Counted from the first letter of the stretch, positions 1-9,741 are shown. The stretch is 64,000 nucleotides of DNA from Pseudomonas fulva NBRC 16637 = DSM 17717 (GCF_000730565.1 NZ_BBIQ01000015.1:51070-115069); one strand, 5' to 3'. The notes: a model not told the origin generated them from the letters alone. A program made the numbers and translations.

Positions 1-325
1 CGACCCGGCCAAGCTGCGAGCCGCGCAATCGCTGGGTGCGACCAGGGCCCAGCTGATTCGTCACGTGATCCTGCCCAGTGCGCTGCCCGACATTCTGACA
101 GGCATTCGGATTGGCCTGGGCGTCGGTTGGTCGACGCTGGTAGCGGCCGAACTGATCGCCGCCACCAGCGGCCTTGGCTTCATGGTGCAGTCGGCCGCGC
201 AATTTCTGGTCACCGATGTGGTGGTGCTGGGCATCCTGCTGATCGCGCTGATCGCGTTCGCGCTGGAGATGAGCCTACGCGCGCTGCAACGCCGACTGGT
301 GCCCTGGCACGGACAAAGCCACTGA
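1..325 (+). CDS. tauC: Taurine ABC transporter permease TauC, C-terminal part
   Basis: The reading frame enters from the left edge (first full codon at 2) and stops with TGA at 323-325, so only about 107 C-terminal residues are present. The start of the visible part contains the inner-membrane permease EAA loop (AAQSLGATRAQLIRHVILP, then the conserved LPDILTGIRIG), which contacts the ATPase subunit. Two hydrophobic segments follow and the protein ends in a short basic tail. This is the SsuC/TauC type of permease for sulfonates. The gene directly downstream is a TauD dioxygenase, which makes taurine the likely substrate; the binding protein and ATPase genes should lie left of the window. Confidence 0.85.
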   Translation, partial: DPAKLRAAQSLGATRAQLIRHVILPSALPDILTGIRIGLGVGWSTLVAAELIAATSGLGFMVQSAAQFLVTDVVVLGILLIALIAFALEMSLRALQRRLVPWHGQSH

Positions 326-1207
<882 letters not shown>

Positions 1208-1241
1208 CCGGAGGGCGCTTAGTCGGAGAGAGGCGGGGCGA

Positions 1242-1279
1242 TCCTGGAAGGCCGAGCCATGAGGCTCGCCCTTCCAGGA
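1242..1279. terminator. Long hairpin between convergent tauD and betT
   Basis: Two 17-base arms (1242-1258 and 1263-1279) pair with a single mismatch around a 4-base loop (ATGA). The hairpin sits in the 80 bp between the stop codons of tauD and the convergent betT-like gene, so it is placed to end transcription from both sides. It has no T-run, so a purely intrinsic terminator is not proven; an RNA-stabilising or REP-like role is possible. Confidence 0.5.
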
Positions 1280-1287
1280 CGGGGCGA

Positions 1288-3291
1288 TCAGCGCACCAAA
1301 TGCAGGAACTGCATGTGCCGTTCGTACTGGTCGAGGATGTCGTTGATGATCTGTTCCTTGCTGTAGCCCACCAGGTCGTAATTCTGGCTGCCTTCGCTGA
1401 GGTAGACCTCCGCCCGGTAATAGCGGCGGTTCTTCAACTCATGGGCACCCAGGCCACCACGGGCGAACGAGGGCGTGAAGTAACCGCGCATCTGCACCTG
1501 GTAGATGAACGGCTGTTCATCGCCATGGCCGACTTTCAAGCTGACGTTGTCATGGCTCGGGTCGTCCTGGGTGATCAGCACCAGCCCTTTCTGCTCGAAC
1601 ACCTCACGCACATCGGCAATGGCCGGGCGCACCACATCGTCCATGAACCGATACACCTCGTCCCGCGAAGGGAAATGCACCGCCTGGCTCAAGCGCTGGC
1701 GCCAACCTCCACGGCCTCGGCGTGACTGGGCGAAGGGAGCCAGCGAGTGCATCTGCGCGATCTGGCGCTGCGACTCCAGGTAGAAGGCCTTGTGCAGCCC
1801 CCACATCATGCACAACAGGATCAGCGAGAAGGGCAACGAAGTGAGCACCACCGCTGACTTCAGCGAGTCGATGCTGCCGGCGAACAGCAAGGCACTGGTC
1901 ACCAGTGCCGTCATGGCGCCCCAGAAGATGCGCAGCCAGTTCGGGCCATCCTCGTCGGCATCGCCGCCGGTTGCCGACAGCGTGGACAGCACCACGGTAC
2001 CGGAGTCTGCCGACGTCACGAAGAACACGAAGCTGACGAACACCGTCATGGCAATCACCGCCTTGCTCCACGGGTAGGTCTCCAGCAGCAGGTACAGGCT
2101 CATGGACGGGTTGTCCAACGCGGCTTGGCCCAGCGCGGTCATGCCGTGATTGATGACCTGGTCCAGTGCACTGTTGCCGAAGATCGACATCCACGCCAGG
2201 GTGAAGCCAAGCGGAATCAGCAGCACACCGAAGACGAACTCGCGAATGGTCCGCCCACGGGAGATGCGCGCGATGAACAAGCCCACGAACGGCGCCCACG
2301 CGATCCACCAGGCCCAGTAGAACACTGTCCAGCCGCCCAGCCACTCACGGTTATCGCCATAGGCATAGACGTCGAAGCTCTTGCGGGGCAAGGCACCCAA
2401 ATAGTCGCCCAGGTTCTGGATAAGGGTGTTGAACAGGTGCTGGGTGGGGCCTGCGAACAACACGAAGAGCAAAAGCGAACAGGCCAGGAACAGGTTGATG
2501 TCGCTCATTACCCGTACGCCTTTTTCCACACCGGCTACCGCCACGGCCACCGCCGCGCCCATCATCAGCGTGATCAGCACCACCTGCACCCACTGGCTGT
2601 GGCTGATGCCGAACAGGTAATCCAGGCCGGCGTTGAGGTGCAGCACGCCAAAGCCCATGTCGGCCCCCAGGCCGAATACCGTGGCGATGATGCCGAAGCC
2701 GTCGACCGCATAGCCGATAGGCCCGTTGATGCGCTTGCCGATTAGCGGGTAGAGCGCAGAGCGCAAGGCCAGCGGCAGGTTGTGCCGGTAGGCGAAATAA
2801 GCCAGCGCCATGCCGACGAAGGCAAAGACGCCCCAACCGTGCAGGCCCCAATGCAGGAACAGGATCTGCATCGCCTGCCGCCCCGCCTCAGCCGTACCCC
2901 CCTCACCCTGGGGCGGCTGCAGCATGTGGGTAAGCGGTTCCGAGACGCAGAAGAAGAACAGCGTGATGCTGATCCCCGCAGCGAACAGCATGCCCGCCCA
3001 TGACAGGTAGCTGAATTCGGGCTCGTCGTGGTCGGCACCGAGCTTGATCTTGCCGTAGCCGGATACGGCGGTGACCACCACGAAGACCAGATACAGGGTC
3101 ATCGCCAGCATGTAGTACCAGCCTACCGTGTTGGCAGCCCAGTTCTGCGCCGCCAGCAACCACTGGCCTGCACTCTCCGGGTTGATGATGACCACAAGGC
3201 CAAAGATGAGGATGAAACTTGCCGCAAAATAGAACACCGGGGGGTTCATGCGGATCTTGCCAGGGGCAAGCGAAGGGGTCGGTGCACTCAT
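1288..3291 (-). CDS. betT: BCCT-family choline/betaine transporter (BetT-like)
   Basis: Inner-membrane sodium- or proton-coupled transporter of 667 residues, within the size range of BetT proteins with a long cytoplasmic tail. About 12 hydrophobic segments are visible between residues 20 and 510. The BCCT signature is present as GWTVFYWAWWIAWAPFVGLF. The roughly 130-residue C-terminal tail (from about 530) is hydrophilic and is the kind of domain that senses osmolarity in this family. Start ATG at 3291 has GAGGTG upstream. Choline or a related quaternary amine is the expected substrate. No betABI genes are present here, so the exact substrate is inferred; a BetI-like operator lies 100 bp upstream. 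Confidence 0.85.
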   Translation of the reverse strand: MSAPTPSLAPGKIRMNPPVFYFAASFILIFGLVVIINPESAGQWLLAAQNWAANTVGWYYMLAMTLYLVFVVVTAVSGYGKIKLGADHDEPEFSYLSWAGMLFAAGISITLFFFCVSEPLTHMLQPPQGEGGTAEAGRQAMQILFLHWGLHGWGVFAFVGMALAYFAYRHNLPLALRSALYPLIGKRINGPIGYAVDGFGIIATVFGLGADMGFGVLHLNAGLDYLFGISHSQWVQVVLITLMMGAAVAVAVAGVEKGVRVMSDINLFLACSLLLFVLFAGPTQHLFNTLIQNLGDYLGALPRKSFDVYAYGDNREWLGGWTVFYWAWWIAWAPFVGLFIARISRGRTIREFVFGVLLIPLGFTLAWMSIFGNSALDQVINHGMTALGQAALDNPSMSLYLLLETYPWSKAVIAMTVFVSFVFFVTSADSGTVVLSTLSATGGDADEDGPNWLRIFWGAMTALVTSALLFAGSIDSLKSAVVLTSLPFSLILLCMMWGLHKAFYLESQRQIAQMHSLAPFAQSRRGRGGWRQRLSQAVHFPSRDEVYRFMDDVVRPAIADVREVFEQKGLVLITQDDPSHDNVSLKVGHGDEQPFIYQVQMRGYFTPSFARGGLGAHELKNRRYYRAEVYLSEGSQNYDLVGYSKEQIINDILDQYERHMQFLHLVR

Positions 3292-3390
3292 GGCGTGTGC
3301 ACCTCGTCAAAGGACGAAAGACGCATAATTAACGGGTTCAGCAAAGGAATCCTCCTGATGAACACCGGCAGCGGACCAGCGTTTTTTTAA

Positions 3391-3406
3391 TTGAACAAGC
3401 GTTCAA
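3391..3406. promoter_or_regulatory. BetI-like operator palindrome upstream of betT
   Basis: A perfect 6-bp palindrome TTGAAC-AAGC-GTTCAA lies 100 bp upstream of the betT-like start. From memory, the E. coli bet intergenic operator for the choline-sensing TetR repressor BetI also contains a GTTCAA half-site, which is why I propose BetI binding. No betI gene is in the window, so control would be in trans. Confidence 0.45.
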
Positions 3407-3555
3407 GTTAAACATGGTTTGAGCCTCATTGCGAATTGAAGCGCCGATTGGTAATGCCCTGGAAACACCTCTTGGCCAGCCTGACATGCCCTGTCGACCC
3501 CTGGCCGCAAAGGGGCATGCACCGGGCGGGTGCCGACTCAAGGCACCGTCCACGA

Positions 3556-4488
3556 TCACTGTTTGTCCTGACAATCGAGCTGCAGGTTGGCCTGGGTAAT
3601 GTTGCTGTGCGGCGGCACACTGCGCGTCAACCAGACGTTGCCACCGATGGTGGAACCCTGCCCGATGGTGATACGCCCCAGTACGGTAGCGCCGGCATAG
3701 ATCACCACGTCATCTTCGACGATCGGGTGACGGGCCAAGCCCTTGTGCAACGTGCCGGACTCATCGCTCGGGAAGCGCTTGGCGCCAAGGGTCACCGCCT
3801 GATAAATCCGCACGCGCTCGCCGATGATCGCGGTTTCGCCGATCACCACGCCGGTACCGTGGTCGATGAAGAAGCTTGGGCCGATCTGGGCTCCAGGATG
3901 GATATCGATACCCGTTGCCGAGTGGGCCAGCTCCGAACTGATTCGTGCCAACAGTGGCAGCCCGGCCGTGTACAGGTGATGGGCCAGACGGTGATGGATG
4001 ATCGCCAGGATGCCGGGATAGCACAGCAGCACTTCATCGACACTGCGTGCCGCCGGGTCGCCGTGGTAGGCCGCCAGCACGTCGGTATCGAGCAGTACAC
4101 GCATGCCCGGCAGCGCTGCGGCAAAGCCCTGGATCAGCTTCAGGGCATGGGCGTCGACACCCGCCAGGTCCTCCTTGCCTTGCCGGGCGGCGTAGCGCAG
4201 TTCCAGGCGCGCCTGCACCAACAACGCATTGAGCGCGGCGTCCAGGGTATGGCCGACATAAAAATCCTCGCTCTCCTCGCGCAGGTCCACTGGCCCGAGG
4301 CGCATGGGAAACAGCGCGCCGCAGAGCTGTTCAAGGATCTGTCGCACCGCTTCGCGCGACGGCAGCTCCCGGCCACCTTGTTCGCCGCTGCTGCGGCCAT
4401 TGCGGGTGCGCCATTGCTCACGGGCACCGCGCAAGCCGGCCACGATCCCCTGCAGTTGCCAGTGCCCGGAGGCGGGTTGTTCGCTCAC
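3556..4488 (-). CDS. epsC: Serine O-acetyltransferase EpsC type
   Basis: Cytoplasmic enzyme of 310 residues that acetylates serine with acetyl-CoA, the first step to cysteine. The C-terminal half is a left-handed beta-helix of hexapeptide repeats (DIHPGAQIGPSFFIDHGTG, VVIGETAIIGERVRIYQAVT, VVIYAGATVLGRITIG). The DIHPGA...IDHGTGVVIGE block is the classic serine acetyltransferase catalytic region with its essential His and Asp. The N-terminal helical part is longer than in CysE, typical of the EpsC group. It starts with GTG at 4488, preceded by GGAG at the right distance. It is divergent from the cystine uptake operon, so both neighbours serve the cysteine pool. Confidence 0.88.
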   Translation of the reverse strand: MSEQPASGHWQLQGIVAGLRGAREQWRTRNGRSSGEQGGRELPSREAVRQILEQLCGALFPMRLGPVDLREESEDFYVGHTLDAALNALLVQARLELRYAARQGKEDLAGVDAHALKLIQGFAAALPGMRVLLDTDVLAAYHGDPAARSVDEVLLCYPGILAIIHHRLAHHLYTAGLPLLARISSELAHSATGIDIHPGAQIGPSFFIDHGTGVVIGETAIIGERVRIYQAVTLGAKRFPSDESGTLHKGLARHPIVEDDVVIYAGATVLGRITIGQGSTIGGNVWLTRSVPPHSNITQANLQLDCQDKQ

Positions 4489-4762
4489 GGTGTGTTCTCC
4501 TGCCTTCTAGGCTATCTGTTCTATTGTCGATGCCGTCATTTTGCGGGCAAGCGCCCTGGAACAGGCCTCACCCTCTTTCCTGACACTGGATTGGACCGCC
4601 AGAGCAATGACAGCCATGCCAGCCTCGCCTACCCTCAAGATCAATGGACAATTTCCAAACGCATAAATAGGCAAAGTGCGATAATTTTTGACTATTTCCT
4701 GCGCTGCGCATCCAACCCTATAGTCGCCATCACTTCATTCACAACACGCTCGGGGCTCAGAC

Positions 4763-5557
4763 ATGTCGAAGTTCGCCAAACCGCTACTCAATGCCAGCCT
4801 GGCCCTGCTGCTGGGCACAGGCCTGCTTGGCCAGGCCTTTGCCGGCGAAGAGTTGAAGACCATCCAGGAAAAAGGCGTGATCAACGTCGGCCTTGAAGGC
4901 ACATACCCACCCTTCAGCTTCCAGGATGAAAACGGCAAGCTGACCGGCTTCGAAGTGGAGCTGTCCGAATTGCTGGCCAAGGAGCTCGGCGTAAAGGCCA
5001 AGATCCAGCCGACCAAATGGGACGGTATCCTGGCTGCGCTGGAATCCAAGCGGCTGGACATCGTCGTCAACCAGGTCACGATTTCCGAGGAGCGCAAGAA
5101 GAAATACGATTTCTCCGAACCCTATACCGTCTCGGGTATCCAGGCGCTGGTGCTGAAGAAGAAGGCTGACCAGCTCGGCATCAAGGGCGCTCAGGACCTG
5201 GCAGGCAAGAAAGTCGGTGTAGGCCTGGGTACTAACTACGAGCAATGGGTCAAACAGGATGTGCCCAAGGCCGAAGTGCGTACCTATGAAGACGACCCCA
5301 GCAAGTTTGCCGACCTGCGCAACGGCCGCATCGATGCCATCCTGATCGATCGCCTGGCTGCACTTGAATACGCGCAGAAAGCCAAGGATACGCAACTGGC
5401 GGGCGATGCGTTCTCGCGACTGGAGAGCGGGGTTGCCATGCGCAAGGGCGAACCTGAACTGCTGGACGCCATCAACAAGGCCATCGACAAGCTCAAGGCG
5501 GACGGGACGCTGACCAAGCTGTCCGAAAAGTACTTCGGTGCTGACGTCACCCGATGA
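4763..5557 (+). CDS. tcyJ: Cystine-type amino-acid ABC transporter, periplasmic binding protein
   Basis: Periplasmic solute-binding protein of 264 residues, SBP family 3. A Sec signal peptide ends at QAFA (about residue 27). The fold markers are VGLEGTYPPFSFQDENG near the mature N-terminus and the hinge-region block GKKVGVGLGTNYEQWVKQ. The closest known type is the cystine/diaminopimelate binding protein TcyJ (FliY). It heads a three-gene operon with permease and ATPase and overlaps the permease start by 4 bp (ATGA). The exact ligand is inferred from family and from the sulfur-gene neighbourhood. Confidence 0.85.
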   Translation: MSKFAKPLLNASLALLLGTGLLGQAFAGEELKTIQEKGVINVGLEGTYPPFSFQDENGKLTGFEVELSELLAKELGVKAKIQPTKWDGILAALESKRLDIVVNQVTISEERKKKYDFSEPYTVSGIQALVLKKKADQLGIKGAQDLAGKKVGVGLGTNYEQWVKQDVPKAEVRTYEDDPSKFADLRNGRIDAILIDRLAALEYAQKAKDTQLAGDAFSRLESGVAMRKGEPELLDAINKAIDKLKADGTLTKLSEKYFGADVTR

Positions 5558-6222
5558 TCGCTGAAAGCCTGCAACTGGTCGCCGACTCCGCACCCTTTCT
5601 GCTCAAGGGTGCGGGTTACACCGTGCTGCTCAGCGTAGGGGGCATGTTCTTCGGATTGGTGCTGGGCTTTGCCCTGGCGTTGATGCGTTTGTCCAAAGTG
5701 CTGCCGCTCAACTGGCTGGCACGGATATACGTATCGTTCTTCCGTGGCACGCCCCTGCTGGTGCAGCTGTTCGTCATCTACTTCGGCATGCCCCAGATCG
5801 GTATCGAGCTCGACCCGATCCCCGCCTCGCTGATCGGGCTGTCATTGAACATGGCCGCCTACATCTGCGAGATCCTGCGCGCCGCGATCGCTTCCATCGA
5901 CCGTGGGCAGTGGGAAGCAGCAGCCAGCATCGGCATGACCCGCGTGCAGGCCATGCGCCGGGCGATCCTGCCCCAGGCGCTGCGCACCGCGTTGCCGCCG
6001 TTGGGCAACAGCTTCATCTCGCTGGTCAAGGACACTGCGCTGGCCGCCACCATCCAGGTGCCGGAGCTGTTCCGTCAGGCCCAGTTGATCACGGCACGTA
6101 CCTTCGAGGTGTTCACCATGTACGTGGCAGTGGCCGTGGTCTACTGGGTGCTGTGCAGTATCCTGGCCCACTTCCAGAACCGCATGGAAGCGCGGGTCAA
6201 CCAACACGACCAGGAGCACTGA
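5554..6222 (+). CDS. tcyL: Cystine-type amino-acid ABC transporter permease
   Basis: Inner-membrane permease of 222 residues in the HisM/GlnP-type polar amino-acid family. It has about five hydrophobic segments. The conserved RGTPLLVQLFVIYFGMP motif follows the second segment, and the EAA loop is EAAASIGMTRVQAMRRAILPQ. The start overlaps the end of the binding-protein gene in ATGA, so the genes are translationally coupled. It is followed two bases after its stop by the ATPase gene. The product would form the transmembrane channel for cystine. Confidence 0.86.
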   Translation: MIAESLQLVADSAPFLLKGAGYTVLLSVGGMFFGLVLGFALALMRLSKVLPLNWLARIYVSFFRGTPLLVQLFVIYFGMPQIGIELDPIPASLIGLSLNMAAYICEILRAAIASIDRGQWEAAASIGMTRVQAMRRAILPQALRTALPPLGNSFISLVKDTALAATIQVPELFRQAQLITARTFEVFTMYVAVAVVYWVLCSILAHFQNRMEARVNQHDQEH

Positions 6223-6224
6223 GC

Positions 6225-6983
6225 ATGATCGAAGTCAAAGGCCTGACCAAACGCTTCAAGGGCCTGACCGTGCTCGATGGCATCGATGTGACGGTGCAGC
6301 CGGGTGAAGTGGTGGCGATCATCGGCCCCAGCGGGTCGGGCAAGACCACCTTCCTGCGGTGCTTGAACCTGCTGGAAACGCCCGATGCCGGGCAGATCAA
6401 GATCGGCGCCATCAGCATCGATGCCGACCGGCCCCTCGGCCCGCAACACAGCGCGATACGTCGCCTGCGCCAACAGGCAGGCTTCGTGTTCCAGAACTTC
6501 AACCTGTTTCCCCACCGCACGGCCTTGGAGAACGTCATCGAAGGGCCGGTGATCGTCAAGAAAACACCGCGCGACCAAGCGGTGGACCTTGGCCGGCGTC
6601 TATTGGCCAAGGTGGGCCTGGCAGGCAAGGAAGACGCCTACCCGCGTCGCCTGTCCGGGGGCCAGCAGCAGCGGGTGGCCATTGCCCGTGCCTTGGCCAT
6701 GGAGCCGGAGGTGATTCTGTTCGATGAACCCACCTCGGCCCTGGACCCGGAGCTGGTAGGCGAGGTACTGGCGACCATTCGCAGCCTGGCGGAAGAAAAA
6801 CGCACCATGATCATCGTTACCCATGAAATGAGCTTCGCTCGCGACGTGGCCAACCGGGTCATCTTCTTCGACAAGGGTGTGATCGTGGAGCAAGGTGAGG
6901 CCAAAGCCTTGTTCGCGGCGCCGCAACAGGAGCGCACGCGGCAGTTTCTGCGCAAGTTTCTGGGCACGGCTGCTTCTGAGTAA
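6225..6983 (+). CDS. tcyN: Cystine-type amino-acid ABC transporter ATPase
   Basis: Cytoplasmic ATPase of 252 residues that powers the TcyJ/TcyL importer. Walker A is IIGPSGSGKTTFLRC (about residues 32-46), the Q-loop is FVFQNFNLFPHRTALENV, the ABC signature is LSGGQQQRVAIARAL, and Walker B is VILFDEPTSALDPE, followed by the H-loop VTHEMSF. The ATG at 6225 is used because it begins the normal family N-terminus and carries CAGGAG upstream; the frame stays open further left inside the permease gene but that extension has no ABC similarity. Confidence 0.9.
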   Translation: MIEVKGLTKRFKGLTVLDGIDVTVQPGEVVAIIGPSGSGKTTFLRCLNLLETPDAGQIKIGAISIDADRPLGPQHSAIRRLRQQAGFVFQNFNLFPHRTALENVIEGPVIVKKTPRDQAVDLGRRLLAKVGLAGKEDAYPRRLSGGQQQRVAIARALAMEPEVILFDEPTSALDPELVGEVLATIRSLAEEKRTMIIVTHEMSFARDVANRVIFFDKGVIVEQGEAKALFAAPQQERTRQFLRKFLGTAASE

Positions 6984-7045
6984 GCCGGCAAAGCCAGCCC
7001 GCATTGTAAAAGCACAGCCGTCATTGAGCTCAGGCCTGAATCCAT

Positions 7046-7071
7046 GTCGCCTGGTGGCAGGCGACACGCTT
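7046..7071 (+). promoter_or_regulatory. Hairpin overlapping a weak sigma-54-like box
   Basis: An exact 8-bp inverted repeat (GTCGCCTG-gtgg-CAGGCGAC, 7046-7065) lies 62 bp after tcyN. It may end the cystine operon, although no T-run follows. The same stretch reads TGGCAGGCGACACGCTT at 7055-7071, with GG and GC ten bases apart as in -24/-12 promoters. Related sfn genes are known to be driven by sigma-54 and SfnR, so this could be the promoter of the sfnB-like operon. Only the GG-N10-GC core and partial consensus match, so the promoter reading is weak. Confidence 0.3.
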
Positions 7072-7130
7072 CTATATATATTCCAAACCGTTAGTTCATA
7101 AATATTTTATAAACCTTTACGGTATATGTA

Positions 7131-7146
7131 CCGGACCACCGGACCA
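7131..7146 (+). repeat. Tandem CCGGACCA repeat in the sfnB-like upstream region
   Basis: Two adjacent copies of CCGGACCA (7131-7138, 7139-7146) follow an AT-rich stretch, about 120 bp before the first sfnB-like gene. Such short tandem sites can be activator half-sites, but no matching regulator is evident here. Confidence 0.3.
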
Positions 7147-7268
7147 GCATACGTCTGTCGCGATCAGCTGTAGCGGCATAACCCACATGTGAGGTCAGCA
7201 ATGGTCAGGATCACCATCACCCCAGTGCATAACGCCAGGGCATTGCGTGCAGCCAAGGAGCGGCACTG

Positions 7269-8510
7269 ATGTCCAGCCAAGCCCTTATTCCCCCCCGCAG
7301 CGTGCTCGACAGCGCACCGCCCGTGCTGCCAGCCAAGGTCCTGCGCAGCGATGCCCAAGCGCTGCAGGCTGCGCGTGAAGTCGCCGCTGTCGCGCGCGAA
7401 CACGTTGCCCGTCGGGATCAGCAACGCGAACTGCCCTGGGCCGAGATCGAACTGTTCACCCGCAGTGGCCTGGGAAGCATCAGCGTTCCCAAGGCCTACG
7501 GCGGCCCCGAGGTATCGTTTGAAACCGTGGCCGAAGTGTTCCGCCTGATCAGCGCTGCCGACCCCGCACTGGGGCAGATCCCGCAGAACCAGTTCGGCAT
7601 GCTGCAACTGCTGCGTCTGACAGCCACGCCGGCGCAACAGGCGGTGCTGTTTCGCAGCGTGTTGGACGGCTGGCGCATCGGCAATGCGGGCCCGGAGCGC
7701 GGAACCAAGGACACCCTTACCCTCAAGGCACGCATCGACCGCGCAGGTGACGGCTATCGCATCAGTGGTGAGAAGTTCTATTCCACCGGGGCGTTGTTCG
7801 CCCACTGGGTGGCGGTCAAGGCGCTGGATGAGGAAGGTCGCCAGCGCCTGGCTTTCGTGCGCCGCGGCACACCCGGGCTACGCATCGTCGACGATTGGTC
7901 GGGTTTCGGTCAGCGCACCACGGCCAGCGGCACGGTACTGCTCGATGACGTTCCGGTAGAAGCAGATCTGGTCATCGACAACTGGCGCCAGCGGGAGGTA
8001 CCCAATACCCAGGGCGCCGCCTCGCAGCTCATCCAGGCGGCCATTGACGCAGGCATTGCCGAGGCCGCCATCGATGACGCCATTGCTTTCGTGCGCACAA
8101 AGTCGCGCCCTTGGATCGAAGCCCAGGTAGACCGCGCCAGCGACGACCTCTATGTCATTGCAGACATCGGCCGCCTGAAGCTTGAACTGCATGCCGCCGA
8201 GGCGCTGCTGCGCCGGGCCGGGCAGGTGCTGGACGAGGTCAACGCCGGCACGGTGGATGCCGAGTCGGCCGCCCGCGCGTCGATTGCGGTGGCCGAGGCC
8301 AAGGTACTGACCACCGAGATTGCCCTGCAGGCCAGCGAGAAACTGTTCGAACTCGCCGGCAGCCGCGCCACCCTGGCCGAGTTCAACCTCGACCGCCACT
8401 GGCGCAACGCCCGCGTGCACACGCTGCACGACCCGGTGCGCTGGAAATACCACGCGGTTGGCGCGTACCACCTCAACGGCACCCTGCCCGCGCGGCATTC
8501 CTGGATCTGA
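7269..8510 (+). CDS. SfnB-family flavin-dependent sulfur-acquisition oxidoreductase (copy 1)
   Basis: Cytoplasmic flavoprotein of 413 residues with the acyl-CoA dehydrogenase fold, in the SfnB/DszC branch of reduced-flavin-dependent enzymes acting on organosulfur compounds. Diagnostic blocks are RSGLGSISVPKAYGG (residues about 60-75), SGEKFYSTGALFAHW, DDWSGFGQRTTASGTV and the C-terminal HTLHDPVRWKYHA. Start ATG 7269 has AAGGAG upstream. It opens a six-gene run that continues with a paralogue, an FMN monooxygenase and a MetQNI-like importer. Its oxidised substrate is unknown; a sulfone, sulfoxide or thioether sulfur source is the natural guess. A flavin reductase partner is not encoded nearby. 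Confidence 0.85.
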   Translation: MSSQALIPPRSVLDSAPPVLPAKVLRSDAQALQAAREVAAVAREHVARRDQQRELPWAEIELFTRSGLGSISVPKAYGGPEVSFETVAEVFRLISAADPALGQIPQNQFGMLQLLRLTATPAQQAVLFRSVLDGWRIGNAGPERGTKDTLTLKARIDRAGDGYRISGEKFYSTGALFAHWVAVKALDEEGRQRLAFVRRGTPGLRIVDDWSGFGQRTTASGTVLLDDVPVEADLVIDNWRQREVPNTQGAASQLIQAAIDAGIAEAAIDDAIAFVRTKSRPWIEAQVDRASDDLYVIADIGRLKLELHAAEALLRRAGQVLDEVNAGTVDAESAARASIAVAEAKVLTTEIALQASEKLFELAGSRATLAEFNLDRHWRNARVHTLHDPVRWKYHAVGAYHLNGTLPARHSWI

Positions 8511-8523
8511 TTGGTAGCCTCCT

Positions 8524-8540
8524 GGGCCGCTGCGCGGCCC
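8524..8540 (+). repeat. Intercistronic hairpin between the two sfnB-like genes
   Basis: Perfect 7-bp arms GGGCCGC and GCGGCCC around TGC lie in the 49-bp gap between the two paralogues. There is no T-run, so it may modulate message stability or coupling rather than stop transcription. Confidence 0.4.
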
Positions 8541-8559
8541 GGGGCACCGGAGACACACC

Positions 8560-9741
8560 ATGACCACACGCATCATTACCAGCGACGGCGAAGCCCTGGC
8601 CGTTGCCTTGGACATCGCCCGACATCTACGCCCCGACAGCGCGGCGCGCGACCGTGAACGGCGTCTGCCACACCCTGAGCTGGCGCTGTTCACACGCTCG
8701 GGCCTGTGGGGTATCAGCGTCCCCAAGGCCTACGGCGGGGCGGGCGTATCCAACGTCACCCTGGCCAAGGTCATCGCCCTCATCGCGCAGGCCGACGGCT
8801 CGCTCGGGCAGATTCCGCAAAACCATTTCTATGCCTTGGAAGTGCTTCGAGTAAACGGTACGCCCGAGCAGCAGCAGCGTCTGTACGCCGAGGTGCTGGC
8901 AGGTCGGCGGTTTGGCAATGCCCTGGCAGAACTGGGCACCAAAACAGCCAATGACCGCACCACCCGGCTGAGCCGCGAAGGCGAAGGCTTTCGCATCAAT
9001 GGCCGCAAGTTCTACGCCACGGGTGCGCTATACGCCCAGCGCATACCCACCTCGGTGGTCGATGACCAAGGCGTCCAGCACCTGGCATTCGTGCCTGCCG
9101 ACAGCCCCGGCCTGCAAGTGATCGACGACTGGAGTGGCTTCGGCCAGCGCACCACCGGCAGCGGCTCGGTGGTGTTCGATAACGTGCCTGTCAGCGCACA
9201 GGACGTCGTACCGTTTCAGAGCGTGTTCGAGCGCCCTACCCCGGTAGGCCCGCTGGCGCAAATTCTTCATGCGGCCATCGATACCGGCATCGCCCGTGCA
9301 GCCTATGAGGACGCCTTGCATTTCGTGCGGACCCGCAGCCGGCCATGGGTGGATTCAGGCGTCGAGCAGGCGAGCGACGATCCGCTGACCGTCAAGCACT
9401 TCGGCCAACTCGCCATCCGCCTGCACGCTGCCGAAGCCTTGCTCGAACGCGCAGGCCATTACCTAGACAGCGCGCGTGACGACAGCACGGCCGAAACCGT
9501 AGCCGCAGCGTCCATTGCCGTGGCAGAGGCACGGGCCATCAGCACCGAAATCGCCCTGTCCGCCGGCACCACGCTGTTTGAGCTCGGTGGCAGTCAGGCC
9601 ACGCTGGCCGAACACAACCTCGACCGCCACTGGCGCAATGCCCGGGTGCACACATTGCACGACCCAGTGCGCTGGAAGTACCACGCCATCGGCAACTACT
9701 ACCTCAACGAGCAAAACCCACCGCGCCGGGGGACCCTCTGA
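8560..9741 (+). CDS. SfnB-family flavin-dependent sulfur-acquisition oxidoreductase (copy 2)
   Basis: A paralogue of the preceding gene, 393 residues, sharing the same collinear blocks: RSGLWGISVPKAYGGAG, GQIPQNHFYALEVLR, INGRKFYATGALYAQ, DDWSGFGQRTTGSGSV and HTLHDPVRWKYHAIG. By eye the two agree over their whole length, consistent with an old tandem duplication. It lacks the first 20 or so residues of copy 1. The start has a GGAG site upstream and the TGA stop overlaps the next ATG (TGATG), so it is coupled to the monooxygenase. The two copies may take different substrates or perform successive oxidations. Confidence 0.85.
   Translation: MTTRIITSDGEALAVALDIARHLRPDSAARDRERRLPHPELALFTRSGLWGISVPKAYGGAGVSNVTLAKVIALIAQADGSLGQIPQNHFYALEVLRVNGTPEQQQRLYAEVLAGRRFGNALAELGTKTANDRTTRLSREGEGFRINGRKFYATGALYAQRIPTSVVDDQGVQHLAFVPADSPGLQVIDDWSGFGQRTTGSGSVVFDNVPVSAQDVVPFQSVFERPTPVGPLAQILHAAIDTGIARAAYEDALHFVRTRSRPWVDSGVEQASDDPLTVKHFGQLAIRLHAAEALLERAGHYLDSARDDSTAETVAAASIAVAEARAISTEIALSAGTTLFELGGSQATLAEHNLDRHWRNARVHTLHDPVRWKYHAIGNYYLNEQNPPRRGTL

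Noticed and set aside
4688..4724. TTGACT and TATAGT boxes upstream of tcyJ as a sigma-70 promoter
   Set aside because: The boxes are 25 bp apart, well outside the usual 16-18 bp spacing.
3436..4896. 486-codon plus-strand open frame across epsC
   Set aside because: Antisense to an intact serine acetyltransferase with all motifs; also runs into tcyJ. High GC explains the open frame.
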